From Candidatus Poribacteria bacterium (lineage in GTDB: Bacteria > Poribacteria > WGA-4E > WGA-3G): a DNA stretch of 64,000 bases. Shown piece by piece: positions 1-8,246 of the stretch. The stretch's first letter is position 1. Each line of letters begins with the position of its first letter. Both the position numbers and the translations under genes were made by a program. Below the pieces are notes generated by a model. That model was not told the DNA's origin and made no database searches. It saw nothing but the letters and a program-made list of their open reading frames with translations. Location: positions 1 to 64,000 of the forward strand of contig JAPPFM010000012.1 of NCBI GenBank assembly GCA_028821605.1. Reading direction: 5' to 3'.

Positions 1-40
1 CCCAACCTACAGGACTGGAGTGCAAGAGAAGTGCCCGTTT

Positions 41-260
41 TCCTAAACCCCGTAGGGGTGGCATCTCTGTAGAAAACGTGCCACCCTTCATTTCAAACCC
101 CGTAGGGGTGACATCTCGTAAAAAAGCATCACCAGCACAAATTCAGATACCGCCCCTACGGGGCTTTTTTATCTTTTGATTCCCATTTCTACACAGATAC
201 TGAAAAAATCCGCAGAAATACCCAAGCAAAGACACCAAGCAAAAACACCCTACGGGGCTG
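41..260. repeat. Cluster of four short palindromes, family B
   Basis: Four copies of a short palindrome with core GCCCCTACGGGGC or its variant ACCCCGTAGGGGT lie near 47, 107, 152 and 246. Flanks share fragments such as TTTCTACA and AGATACCG. The copies sit in non-coding DNA in both orientations at irregular distances. The first 540 bases hold no credible gene, only this cluster and the family A element that follows. Confidence 0.75.
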
Positions 261-296
261 CATTGTATTACATTCCGCACCTACCAGAGTAGTATC

Positions 297-539
297 GTAG
301 GTTGGGTTGAGTGGAACCGGGAAAACGATGCGGATATACTAACCACCTTTACCACCCTATCCTGTCCTATCAATCAACGAGATAGCGAAACCCAACGAAA
401 ACATAACGCCATGTTTGTAGCATTTGACGCAAAGAGCGTTGGGTTTCACTCGATTTCTCTATGGCTATGCGAATATATTAGGGTTGACTTACTTTGAAAT
501 ACCTACCTTTCACCTTCAACACCGTTCAACCCAACCTAC
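297..539. repeat. Long palindromic element, family A, copy 1
   Basis: The element begins GTAGGTTGGGTTGA and ends with the reverse complement CGTTCAACCCAACCTAC. Inside are a second pair of inverted arms, GCGAAACCCAACG and AGCGTTGGGTTTCACT. It is about 243 bp, non-coding, and diverged from the copies at 2734, 8660, 12034 and 13195. The nested arms could form a cruciform or a branched RNA hairpin. Confidence 0.8.
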
Positions 540-662
540 GGGAGCTACATTACGTACAGCACTCGCCAATGAAGAGTGGAAGGGGGAAGAATGGAAGAGG
601 GGAAGGAAGCGGGATTGTCTGAAGTGGGATTTGCAGGATTTAGGGATTGACCGGATTAGGAA

Positions 663-682
663 GGCGAGGATACACTCCTCGC
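663..682. repeat. Short palindrome, family D
   Basis: GGCGAGGATAC followed by its near reverse complement ending CTCGCC. Further copies lie near 2218-2239 and 14364-14384. Non-coding. Confidence 0.6.
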
Positions 683-729
683 CCACCAGCAAGGGTGGAA
701 GATCGGGCGTAAAAGGGGCAGGTGACAGA

Positions 730-984
730 TTAATTTGATTGTTGTTTTTGCTGGCCATTATGGCTTGCCAGCACTTCTTCCAGCGTCTTGCCTTCTTTAT
801 GGGCTCGCACCAGTGCCTTATATACTTCCTCTCTACCTTCCTCTCTACCTTCCTCTCTACCTTTTTCTATACCTTTTTCTATACCTTCCTGAAGTACTTT
901 TTCTTTGAATAGCTTGGCATATCCTAACATGATAATCTCCCATATATGTGATACGATGAAAAACCAACCGACTATTAACGTCAT
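730..984 (-). pseudogene. 5'-truncated copy of the small membrane protein gene at 7181-7642
   Basis: The 84-residue frame matches the second half of the 153-residue protein encoded at 7181-7642: a membrane segment (VGWFFIVSH), then LGYAKLFKEKV, then a charged tail ending in GKTLEEVL. The first ~70 residues of the relative, including its first membrane segment, are missing. Upstream sequence is replaced at 984-1068 by a short element with inverted ends. The linker has been expanded into repeats of the type EKG/REEG, coded by 12-bp tandem repeats near 829-893. It is probably a remnant, although an internal ATG could still be translated. Confidence 0.6.
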
Positions 985-1068
985 TAAATCGGTAATTTAT
1001 TGGCGAAGTCCGGTGCGGTTCCAAACCGCACCTACCGGGCCTGGGGGGAATTGGAATTACCGATTTAA
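984..1068. mobile_element. 85-bp MITE-like element with 14-bp inverted ends
   Basis: Perfect 14-bp inverted arms, TTAAATCGGTAATT at 984-997 and AATTACCGATTTAA at 1055-1068, enclose a family C palindrome (GTGCGGTT ... AACCGCAC). It sits exactly where homology between the truncated gene at 730-984 and its intact relative ends, so it may mark the truncation event. No coding capacity. Confidence 0.6.
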
Positions 1069-1106
1069 ATAGTTATACTTCATGCGGAGCAATATATCTA
1101 TTGTTT

Positions 1107-1442
1107 CTACAGAGAATAGCGGTCAGACGGAGCGGCGACATCTGTGTAGAATGAGAGAATATCGAGTAGCCGATTTAATTGCAGCGGTTTGTTGGCATCG
1201 AGGGTATCAGAGAGATTTTGAAGATCGCTGTTTGTCTCTACGGCAAGTCTTTCAATCCCACCTTGTGCCTCTACGACATTACGTATGGCACTCGCCAATA
1301 TATTGATGTCTCGGTCTTCCTCATAGTTTTCCAAGGATACTTCCAGATAATGCTTTGCAAACCCGGGGTCGGCGAGGTCCTTGAGAAGATAGTCTCTGAA
1401 ATCCGCGGTACATTTAAGTATAGATTCTATATTCATTGTCAT
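1107..1442 (-). CDS. HigA-like antitoxin of an addiction module
   Basis: The 111-residue protein fits the probable addiction-module antidote family: an N-terminal region (FRDYLLKDLADPGFAKHYL) followed by a short helix-turn-helix-like stretch after IRNVVEAQGGIERLAVETN. In this family the antitoxin binds the toxin and represses the shared promoter. The start codon overlaps the toxin stop by one base (TAATG), so the two are translationally coupled, with toxin first as in HigBA systems. The relative at 44477-44866 shares the order and the VVEAQGG motif. Confidence 0.75.
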   Translation of the reverse strand: MTMNIESILKCTADFRDYLLKDLADPGFAKHYLEVSLENYEEDRDINILASAIRNVVEAQGGIERLAVETNSDLQNLSDTLDANKPLQLNRLLDILSFYTDVAAPSDRYSL

Positions 1443-1777
1443 TATTCCTTGATGCGCTCCAAAAAATCATTCCAATAATTTTGCGATCTTGTGATATCTC
1501 GTTGTTGCGTTCGCTTAGTTCCTCCACCAAGTAGGATAATAAAATCATGAAAACGACCGAAATAGACTCGGTAACCGGGTCCATAGTCGATTCTCAATTC
1601 ATACAAATCTTTGTTCAACCTTCTGAAATCGCCCGGATTTCCGTGTTGTAGTCGCTCAATTCTGGTGGTGATAATTGCGCGCGTTCTTCCATCTTTAATT
1701 TGTGCGTGCCATTGCCGATAAGGATCACGTCCCGTTGGTGTGATATAGTTGCGTATACCTTGCGGTCGAATCTGCAT
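1442..1777 (-). CDS. HigB/RelE-type toxin (phage Gp49-like family)
   Basis: The 111-residue protein carries hallmarks of the RelE/HigB mRNA-interferase superfamily: ARxxxRIERL-type helix, LYELRIDYGPGYRVYF, then LGGGTKRTQQRDI. Such toxins cleave mRNA, usually on the ribosome. Length is exactly that of the broken homologue at 44866-45201, and this copy has no stop or frameshift, so it looks functional. It is the first gene of a two-gene unit with the antitoxin. DNA downstream of the pair (1000-1100) is repeat sequence. Confidence 0.75.
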   Translation of the reverse strand: MQIRPQGIRNYITPTGRDPYRQWHAQIKDGRTRAIITTRIERLQHGNPGDFRRLNKDLYELRIDYGPGYRVYFGRFHDFIILLGGGTKRTQQRDITRSQNYWNDFLERIKE

Positions 1778-1984
1778 ATTTTAAGTATAATTCATTTCTC
1801 AAAGACTGTCAACCATTAAAGAATTTTATGGGATTTACGGGATTAGTGTTGCACAAGCTAACGGTTTCCTATGCTACAAAGGATTCACCCCTCCTGAAAA
1901 TCTTTGAATCTTGCCCCCCTGATAAGGGGGGATAAAGGGGGGTTATCCTGCTTCAGACAAGATATAAAGATGCTGAAGAAACAC

Positions 1985-2070
1985 CCAATTCTATAAACAT
2001 GCCGCCCCTACGGGGCTTGGGAGATGGAGGAAGCGCGTTTCTATAAACATCACATCCCTACGGGACTGAA
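1985..2070. repeat. Two family B palindromes
   Basis: Copies of the CCCCTACGGGG palindrome near 2004 and 2054, each preceded by TATAAACAT. The 1778-2700 stretch holds no credible gene, only interspersed families B, C and D. Confidence 0.65.
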
Positions 2071-2099
2071 GAGGGTTTCTGGCGTGTACAAAGTTCATG

Positions 2100-2720
2100 G
2101 CTAAAACCCGGCGCAGTTGGAAACAGCACCTACCGGATCTGGGACTACAAGGGTTATTTTTTCTAAAATTGACAGTTATGGTGCGGTTGGGAAACCGCAT
2201 CTACCGGATTAGAAAGAGGCGAGGATACAATCCTCGCCAGGGGGAGGTGAGGGACTTGCCAGCGACGGCGGGGATTTTACTACAACAAGGTTTTTGTGTA
2301 AAATCCGGTGCGGTTGGGAAGCCGCACCATAGGTGTCAATTTAAGGACTTTTCGAGGATTTTGCAACAGCCCCTCTCCAAATTCCGCCCCTACGGGGCTT
2401 AGGTCTGTGGGGTCGCGTTTTCTACAGAGATACTATCCCTACGGGATTCAAGAGGGTTTTGGAGTTTTCAAGGGGTCTGTGTAAAATCCGGTGCGGTTCC
2501 AAACCGCACCATAGGTGTCAATTTAGGGATTTTTCACGACCTTTTAGAACAGTTATTATAAACATGCCGCCCTTACAGGGCTTGGATATTTGCTCAGACA
2601 CGCTGCTATAAACATGCCGTCCCTACGGGACTAAAGAGGGGTTCTGACATGTATAAGGTTTATGACTAAAACCCAGCGCGGTTGCAAACCGCACCATAGG
2701 TGTCAATTTAAGAAAAAACC
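2100..2720. repeat. Mixed tract of families B, C and D palindromes
   Basis: Family C (GGTGCGGTT, few bases, AACCGCACC) occurs near 2181, 2311, 2490 and 2676, with a degenerate copy near 2108. Several copies continue into the phrase ATAGGTGTCAATTTA. Family D lies at 2218-2239 and family B near 2385, 2436, 2567 and 2618. The tract is non-coding; open frames in it are repeat translations. Confidence 0.7.
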
Positions 2721-2733
2721 GCGCCATAGCATC

Positions 2734-2980
2734 GTAGGTTGGGTTGAACGGATACCATCAAAACCGTGAAAATCATAGAAAAACGAACTTTTCTCCTGAC
2801 ACGCCACATACGCCGCAGAACGAGTGAAACCCAACGCTCTTGGTCTGAAGTGCCACACCTTCGAGGGGACGTATGAAGTTGGGTTTCACTATGTTCTTGG
2901 ATGTATATGGCAGCCTCTTAGACTTGAGGTGTGTTTGAAACACCCACATCTTCCTCTCAACGCCGTTCAACCCAACCTAC
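2734..2980. repeat. Long palindromic element, family A, copy 2
   Basis: Starts GTAGGTTGGGTTGAACGG and ends CGTTCAACCCAACCTAC. Internal arms GAGTGAAACCCAACG and GTTGGGTTTCACT lie about 60 bp apart. Length ~247 bp; one of the best preserved copies. A degenerate family C palindrome follows near 3012-3037. Confidence 0.85.
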
Positions 2981-3107
2981 AAGAACACAGAATCCCTAAA
3001 TTGACACCTATGGGGCGGTTCCAAACAGCACCTACCGGACCTGGGGGAATCGCCAGCGGTGCGGAAGCGATACTGATAACTGACAACTGATAACTGATAA
3101 CTATTAC

Positions 3108-3152
3108 AAAAAAAATAGAGCGGTGGACCCCGGAGTCCATCGCTCTATTTTT
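3108..3152 (-). terminator. Rho-independent terminator of the lamin-tail protein gene
   Basis: On the minus strand AATAGAGCGATGGAC pairs with GTCCACCGCTCTATT around a short CCGG loop and is followed by a run of T. It begins about 30 bases after the stop codon at 3181. The stem is long and nearly perfect. An A-rich complementary flank means it could also stop transcription from the other side. Confidence 0.9.
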
Positions 3153-3180
3153 GGGTAGGTTAGTTAGAATATCCCTGAGT

Positions 3181-6100
3181 TTACTCTTGTGATTTCAATT
3201 CGCCCCACTTCGTCGTGAGTTTACCAGCAGCGCCGATGTGACCTCTCAGGCGGGTGCCAAGCGTAAGTGTTTGGCGTTGTCCGTCTAAGGAAACATCTTC
3301 GATCTGGTAGTAGTAGACGACGTTGGGTTTCGCACTTGTGTCGGTGTAGGTATAGGACTGCTTCTCAGAAGTCGTGCCTGCACCTTGAATCATTGTTGGG
3401 TTGATGACCTTGAACTCGCCATCCTTTGCTTCACTCCGCTTGATGAAGAATCCAGCGTTGTTCAACTCGGACTGGGTTTCCCATTTGATCACAACCTGAC
3501 CGGTAAGTTGATCACGTTTCGGATAGAACATGGAGAGTTCGACGGGTAGCGGACCACCAGCATCATAGCCTGGAGTTCCTGCGTCTTCGTCGCTGCCATA
3601 CCATGTGATCTGTCCACTGGCGAGATCCGTCATGGATGCTTCTCTCCAGCCATTCGCGGCGGTGCCCATGGTCGCCATGTTAGCGGTATCCATCTCCATA
3701 CGGATCAAGGAACTCCGCATACCTTCAGCCATTGGCAATGCCCATGCTGCCGCTCCGTTTGCAAGGTTACCAGCCATGTCGCCGTAGACGGTTACACCAG
3801 TAGCCTGGGGTGGCATAAGGACAATTTTGAATGCCGTCTCACTGAGGAGCAGATACCGTCCGGTTTGTGCCAATTGATCTGCACTTGAGGCATCTATGAT
3901 AGCGACATTGTCTAAGTTATCGGAGCCACGACCGGAGAAAGCAATAACCAAGAGAGATTGCCCTTTCCCCATGTTCCCTGGATGTGCACTGACACCTAAC
4001 GTGTGACCGCTGAGGTCAATCATAAGCGAGCTGCCAAGCACATCTGCATCAGCAGGATCGTTCATGATGTTGAGCATCCAGCCATCAAGACTGACTTCTC
4101 CAGCGGCCTGGTTCGTGAGTTCAATCCACTGTGGGAATCTGCCGTTGCCACTGTCAAACATGATTTCGGTAATATCGATATCATCCTTCATCGCAACCGC
4201 TGTCGGTGTTGGCGGTGTTGGCGGTGGCGGTGGCGGCGGTGTTGGGGCTACTGGATCCGGAGCATACATGTTCGCTGCACCCGGTGTGCCAATGCGTCGT
4301 CCGCTAAGGTTAGAACTTGGACGGACCGATGCTTTCCAACTTGCCATCGCAGTGCCATCCGTTCCACCCATCACACGGGACATAGAGATGAGGTCCTGAA
4401 CTGCTATGACTGCCGGAACCTCGGCTTGACCACCGGACTCGTCTGGTGTACTAGATTTCGGCCCACTTATACCACCTTGACCCGGCACTTGCCAGAAGCC
4501 AGTAGCGGGGTTGTTGCCAACGGTATCAATGACAGTGAAGCCAGAGGGTACACTTCCGACCGTGATGACCCATTCTTTGTTATCAATGCCGATTGCTGCG
4601 GTGCCCGGATTATGCAGTTCGATATACTGGCTGTCTTTTGTACCATCATCGAGTCCCCACATAATTTCACTGATCATCAAAGCACCCGCGGCATAAGCAG
4701 TTGAGTCGGCTGCGGTATAACCCGTAGCGTCATCACCCGTGGGTCCCTTCGAGTCGCCGTGTCCGCTGCCAGTGGCTGCGGGGATGTCCGCATAAGCCAA
4801 ATTCAGCGTACCGCCATTACGGAAGAAGTTATCCAAATCGTCCGCAGGGAACGGCAATCCCAATCCGGTAACATTATAGAGTTTCTGGGCTGCGGTCAAC
4901 TTTTCCTTGGTCTTTGACTTCGGATCAGCGATACCGGCTTTCCCTCTATCCGCCACAAGCACGAGAAATCCGCCTGCTGGAATGTAAAGTTTATTACCGA
5001 GAACGATCTCGTTGCCAATCGCATCAAAGACCTTCTGACGTGCATCATAAGCCGCCTTGGCACCAGCAACTTTGGCATCCTCAATGGTATGTACCATAAC
5101 CGACAAGACTTCGCGTCCGTCCGTTACCCTTGCATCCCTCAAGCCTTCTTCAGTAGCACCGAGTCCAGTTGCTGTCCGCTGTGCTGTCAACAGAGGGATA
5201 TACATTTTGGATTGGGGAAGGAGTTGATCTTCAAACTGCTTAACCGATACCATTAGTTCAGCATCTACACCTGCGTTCGGTGTAATGGTAACGAGGTACT
5301 GGTAGAACATATCATCGTTGCCCGTAGGCTTGGGAACATCAGTAGCGGTAGCATCTCCGTCTGTTGCATAACCCCCACCAATACCACGACGAAAATCCGC
5401 GTCAATAGCAAGAGCAGTTCCATCAGCGTTCATAGGAAGTTCTATAGGTGAACCCATAACAGGCGCTCCTACTGTTGCTCCGCCTCCCTCAACCATAACA
5501 TGGTCTTTCGTGAATTCTTTCGGCTTCTCAGTGAGGATAATCCGAACGTTAAAGGGAACACCTACTGGAGCATCAAAACCAGAACGATCAAGTACCCGCG
5601 TAATAGAAACGACACCCGGCGTACCTGCTGCCACGTTAGTAGCCTCGCCATAGGCAGCGTACTCAGGATCGCCATCATCAGCACCCACTAATTGAATCGT
5701 TAGCCGGTTTGAGGCAAAATTCTTAGCGTGAGGTCTTTCATCTCCTGTAAGTGCAGGATTGGCATTTGTGAGAATCTCACGCTTCACGCTTATGAACAAC
5801 TTATCAATCATGGCCCAGTTCGTTGCAGACTCTTGCGATATTGTCAGGATGGCATTCTTACCATTGTTAGGGTTACCCACAGTAAGAGTTGGTCCAGCGG
5901 TATCTAAATTTAGATTAGGTACCGTAAGAGGTAAACCATCTTTATCAAAAGCTACAATGACGAAATCAAGTATATCAAGTGCGTTCGCATCTGCCGCTCC
6001 TGCAGCATCTGTGGCCTTTGCTGCAACACTTATGATCTGGTCAGAGCTAATCTGAACAATTATCTCGTCATCAGCTACGGCAGGACGCATCACTTGAACA

Positions 6101-6300
6101 CCGTCTGCAGAACTTAAATCATGCGCAGCTGAGACTGAAAGCGTCAGCTTCGGATGGGCAGGATCAATGTCAAACTTAGATCCATCCGCCTTCGTAACTT
6201 GTGCTTTATGCGCGTCAACTGCTATTGGTGCAAACACAAGCCCAATAGCAATCAACATAACTAAACTTGCTAAGGAAAATGTCCATTTAAGAGACGTCAT
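3181..6300 (-). CDS. Large secreted protein with two lamin-tail domains and T9SS-like C-terminal region
   Basis: The 1039-residue protein begins with a signal peptide (positive start, LASLVMLIAIGLVFAPIA, cleavage near AVDA). Two lamin-tail domains are recognisable by ISEIMW...YIELHNPG (from about residue 538) and ITEIMFD...WIELTNQ (from about 708), separated by a proline-rich linker near 692. From about 917 comes LPVELSMF...VVIKWET...NNAGFFIKRS...YYYQIEDV, the Fn3-like module that in Bacteroidetes often precedes type IX sorting domains. The extreme C terminus reads GKLTTKWGELK, closely like the LamG protein at 48127. The first 500 residues are unassigned. Six stacked promoters (6602-7126) and a strong terminator suggest an abundant surface or exported protein. 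The substrate or ligand is unknown. Confidence 0.85.
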   Translation of the reverse strand: MTSLKWTFSLASLVMLIAIGLVFAPIAVDAHKAQVTKADGSKFDIDPAHPKLTLSVSAAHDLSSADGVQVMRPAVADDEIIVQISSDQIISVAAKATDAAGAADANALDILDFVIVAFDKDGLPLTVPNLNLDTAGPTLTVGNPNNGKNAILTISQESATNWAMIDKLFISVKREILTNANPALTGDERPHAKNFASNRLTIQLVGADDGDPEYAAYGEATNVAAGTPGVVSITRVLDRSGFDAPVGVPFNVRIILTEKPKEFTKDHVMVEGGGATVGAPVMGSPIELPMNADGTALAIDADFRRGIGGGYATDGDATATDVPKPTGNDDMFYQYLVTITPNAGVDAELMVSVKQFEDQLLPQSKMYIPLLTAQRTATGLGATEEGLRDARVTDGREVLSVMVHTIEDAKVAGAKAAYDARQKVFDAIGNEIVLGNKLYIPAGGFLVLVADRGKAGIADPKSKTKEKLTAAQKLYNVTGLGLPFPADDLDNFFRNGGTLNLAYADIPAATGSGHGDSKGPTGDDATGYTAADSTAYAAGALMISEIMWGLDDGTKDSQYIELHNPGTAAIGIDNKEWVITVGSVPSGFTVIDTVGNNPATGFWQVPGQGGISGPKSSTPDESGGQAEVPAVIAVQDLISMSRVMGGTDGTAMASWKASVRPSSNLSGRRIGTPGAANMYAPDPVAPTPPPPPPPTPPTPTAVAMKDDIDITEIMFDSGNGRFPQWIELTNQAAGEVSLDGWMLNIMNDPADADVLGSSLMIDLSGHTLGVSAHPGNMGKGQSLLVIAFSGRGSDNLDNVAIIDASSADQLAQTGRYLLLSETAFKIVLMPPQATGVTVYGDMAGNLANGAAAWALPMAEGMRSSLIRMEMDTANMATMGTAANGWREASMTDLASGQITWYGSDEDAGTPGYDAGGPLPVELSMFYPKRDQLTGQVVIKWETQSELNNAGFFIKRSEAKDGEFKVINPTMIQGAGTTSEKQSYTYTDTSAKPNVVYYYQIEDVSLDGQRQTLTLGTRLRGHIGAAGKLTTKWGELKSQE

Positions 6301-6601
6301 TACTAATTTTCCTCCAATTTAAATCAAACTAAAAAACATTCGTATCAAACATCATGGGGCAGTAGGAATTCATGCCCCTGCGCGCTTTCGGAACGCGCTT
6401 CATATTGTCAAAAAGCAAGAACAGATTTTCAGGGAATGAAATCTATTCTGAACTAACCTTTGGTGGCATCGGGAATCGGAATTCCCTTCTGCCAAGTTGC
6501 GTGTGTTCACGCTTGAAAAATATGGGTTTGGGAGTTCTCTCTGTATGCTTTGTGTGAACATTGCGATAGGTTGAGCCAAACCACTTGTATAAACGTTGTT
6601 A

Positions 6602-6630
6602 ATTGTAAACGAGTTACGCAAAAATGTCAA
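6602..6630 (-). promoter_or_regulatory. Sigma-70 promoter P1 (proximal) of the lamin-tail gene
   Basis: Minus-strand -35 TTGACA (6625-6630), 17-bp spacer, -10 TACAAT (6602-6607). An A-rich tract lies upstream of the -35. It leaves a ~290-base untranslated leader before the start codon at 6300, containing hairpin-forming stretches near 6376-6398 and 6465-6490. Confidence 0.75.
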
Positions 6631-6730
6631 GTCTTTTTTGCGGTAGAGTCGGGATTGAAAATCCTTCCTACCCGCTCAAATCTTTTACATTGGTGTTGGG
6701 AATTCTGGATTCCCTACCACGTATGTAATT

Positions 6731-6760
6731 ATTATACTACATTTGTGGTATTGGTGTCAA
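6731..6760 (-). promoter_or_regulatory. Sigma-70 promoter P2 of the lamin-tail gene
   Basis: Minus-strand -35 TTGACA (6755-6760), 18-bp spacer, -10 TATAAT (6731-6736), with an A-rich upstream tract. Confidence 0.8.
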
Positions 6761-6834
6761 ATTTTTCTTCAAAAAAACTTTGTAATTTCGTTGGATGTTG
6801 GGTTTCACGTTGTTCACCCCAACCTACATCTATA

Positions 6835-6863
6835 ATTATACCCAAGAATGCGTTTCTTGTCAA
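6835..6863 (-). promoter_or_regulatory. Sigma-70 promoter P3 of the lamin-tail gene
   Basis: Minus-strand -35 TTGACA (6858-6863), 17-bp spacer, -10 TATAAT (6835-6840), A-tract upstream. A decayed family A fragment (GTTGGGTTTCACG) lies just downstream, between P3 and P2. Confidence 0.8.
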
Positions 6864-6952
6864 ATTTTTTTGAAAGAAATATTGAATCTGCGTGTCGGAA
6901 GGGTCTCCCTCCATATCCTCGCAGTCTTACCATACCCTTTTTAACACCAATT

Positions 6953-6981
6953 AGTATAAAATAGTTACGAAAAAATGTCAA
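6953..6981 (-). promoter_or_regulatory. Sigma-70 promoter P4 of the lamin-tail gene
   Basis: Minus-strand -35 TTGACA (6976-6981), 17-bp spacer, -10 TATACT (6953-6958), A-tract upstream. Confidence 0.8.
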
Positions 6982-7003
6982 TACTTTTTTTCGTCTGTTT
7001 GGA

Positions 7004-7032
7004 ATTTTACCTGAATTCCGGTTTTTTGTCAA
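7004..7032 (-). promoter_or_regulatory. Sigma-70 promoter P5 of the lamin-tail gene
   Basis: Minus-strand -35 TTGACA (7027-7032), 17-bp spacer, -10 TAAAAT (7004-7009), A-tract upstream. Only 51 bp from P4. Confidence 0.75.
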
Positions 7033-7097
7033 ACATTTTTTTTCAAAACCCCGTGAAAAACGCGTGTATTGGCGTTTTTGGCGGTTGAAACGTTATA

Positions 7098-7126
7098 ATT
7101 ATAGTGTAACGTGCGTTTTTTGTCAA
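7098..7126 (-). promoter_or_regulatory. Sigma-70 promoter P6 (distal) of the lamin-tail gene
   Basis: Consensus promoter on the minus strand: TTGACA (7121-7126), 17-bp spacer, TATAAT (7098-7103), with a run of A upstream that could act as an UP element. The 6301-7180 gap holds these six promoters and no gene. Confidence 0.85.
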
Positions 7127-7180
7127 ATGTTTTTTTGAGCAGGATTCACAGGATTTATCAGGGGTGTTCCCGATATGTTC

Positions 7181-7642
7181 CTAACGAGAGGATCGGACAC
7201 TCTGTGAAGAAGCGGACTGGCTAACTTTGTTGTCGTTTCCGGTCTCATGTTTTTTCAGCACGTCTTCAAGCGTTTTGCCTTCTTTGACTGCTTGCCTCAA
7301 CTCATTATATACTTCCTCTTTCGCTTCAGCACGCACTTTTTCTTTGAATAGTTTGGCATACCCTAACATAATAACCTCCACTATATGCGATAGGATAAAA
7401 AACCAGCCGACTGTTAACGTCATTAGAACCGCTGTTCGTGTTAATGTTGTTTCACCTAAATCTTTCCAAGCCCAACCAATCAAGAATTCAGCCAAAGTGT
7501 TGGCAATTATTAGAATTGAAAAAGTCCAGACAAATACATTAAACCATTTACGAGGGATTCTTACTAACGATACATAGTCCCTTTCGTTTTCATTCATAAG
7601 CAAACTTGTGCCTAAACATGTATACAAGATTTCCGATGGCAA
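7181..7642 (-). CDS. Small two-helix membrane protein with charged coiled-coil tail
   Basis: The 153-residue protein has two hydrophobic segments (FNVFVWTFSILIIANTLAEFL and a second one around TLTVGWFFILSHIVEVIM), then LGYAKLFKEKV and a charged tail ending GKTLEDVLKKHE. An inner ATG at 7597 is an alternative start; neither has a clear ribosome site. The protein family is not recognised. The truncated copy at 730-984 shows that it belongs to a local family. The tail resembles short linkers seen in Rpn/transposase-like proteins, but no nuclease motif is present. A promoter lies at 7685-7714. Confidence 0.65.
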   Translation of the reverse strand: MPSEILYTCLGTSLLMNENERDYVSLVRIPRKWFNVFVWTFSILIIANTLAEFLIGWAWKDLGETTLTRTAVLMTLTVGWFFILSHIVEVIMLGYAKLFKEKVRAEAKEEVYNELRQAVKEGKTLEDVLKKHETGNDNKVSQSASSQSVRSSR

Positions 7643-7684
7643 TGCATCTAAACGATGCTATTGCGTTGCAGCGAACTTTTCCCT

Positions 7685-7714
7685 ATTATACCTTAAAAAA
7701 CAGATAAAAGTCAA
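7685..7714 (-). promoter_or_regulatory. Sigma-70 promoter for the small membrane protein
   Basis: Minus-strand -35 TTGACT (7709-7714), 18-bp spacer, -10 TATAAT (7685-7690), about 40 bases before the start codon at 7642. Confidence 0.7.
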
Positions 7715-7787
7715 GTTTATTTTAGGGTGTGTAAATATTTTGGCAGCCGGTTGTCAGTATAGGGAACGCTATATTTTCGGCGTTCTG

Positions 7788-8201
7788 TTAGAGCTGGTCT
7801 TCAATCCATTCATCGTCGTGGTCTGGATTATAGATAAGGCCTTTTCTGATGTCAAGACAGAGATCCAGGTATTCCAGTACCATGTGTCCGACAAGGACAG
7901 GTAACTCGGCGGGTAGATCCGCGACTTCTATTGTCCCGTCGCGTTCTAAGACGGTATACCGGACATCTGAATAAACTGTCCGCGTTACGATCCCGTTGGT
8001 CGTCTGTGCCCTTCTACTTCTAACAGGTGTCAAGCCGAGTTGTTCAATAATAGGTTTCGGTAAAGACAACCCAGTCGCACCGGTATCAACGATTGCGTCT
8101 TCAATGGTCACTTGCCGAATATCCTCAAGTTTGATAATACCGGCTTCTGCTAAAAACTGATCTTTTCGATTTGCGAGTTGAATTTTTGTTGTGTGTTTCA
8201 T
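7788..8201 (-). CDS. Retroviral-type (clan AA) aspartyl protease family protein
   Basis: The 137-residue protein has the catalytic signature AIVDTGATGLSLP and a later hydrophobic glycine motif (PVLVGHMVLEYLDLCLD), as in single-domain bacterial aspartyl proteases that work as dimers. No signal peptide or membrane segment, so a cytoplasmic location is likely. It lies 45 bases after the HicB-like gene on the same strand and probably shares its promoter. Substrate unknown. Confidence 0.75.
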   Translation of the reverse strand: MKHTTKIQLANRKDQFLAEAGIIKLEDIRQVTIEDAIVDTGATGLSLPKPIIEQLGLTPVRSRRAQTTNGIVTRTVYSDVRYTVLERDGTIEVADLPAELPVLVGHMVLEYLDLCLDIRKGLIYNPDHDDEWIEDQL

Positions 8202-8246
8202 TAAAACAACCGTGTTTCCTGAGGTGTCTAATCAAAACTCTGCGTT

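Noticed and set aside
41-260. Possible CRISPR array made of CCCCTACGGGG repeats
   Set aside because: Copies differ in sequence and orientation, spacing is irregular, and no cas genes are near.
424-738. 104-residue frame in the first kilobase
   Set aside because: It is a translation of the family A repeat and neighbouring DNA, with no ribosome site or family.
4003-4704. 233-residue plus-strand frame
   Set aside because: Lies inside the lamin-tail gene; Cys/Trp/Arg-rich composition is typical of an antisense shadow.
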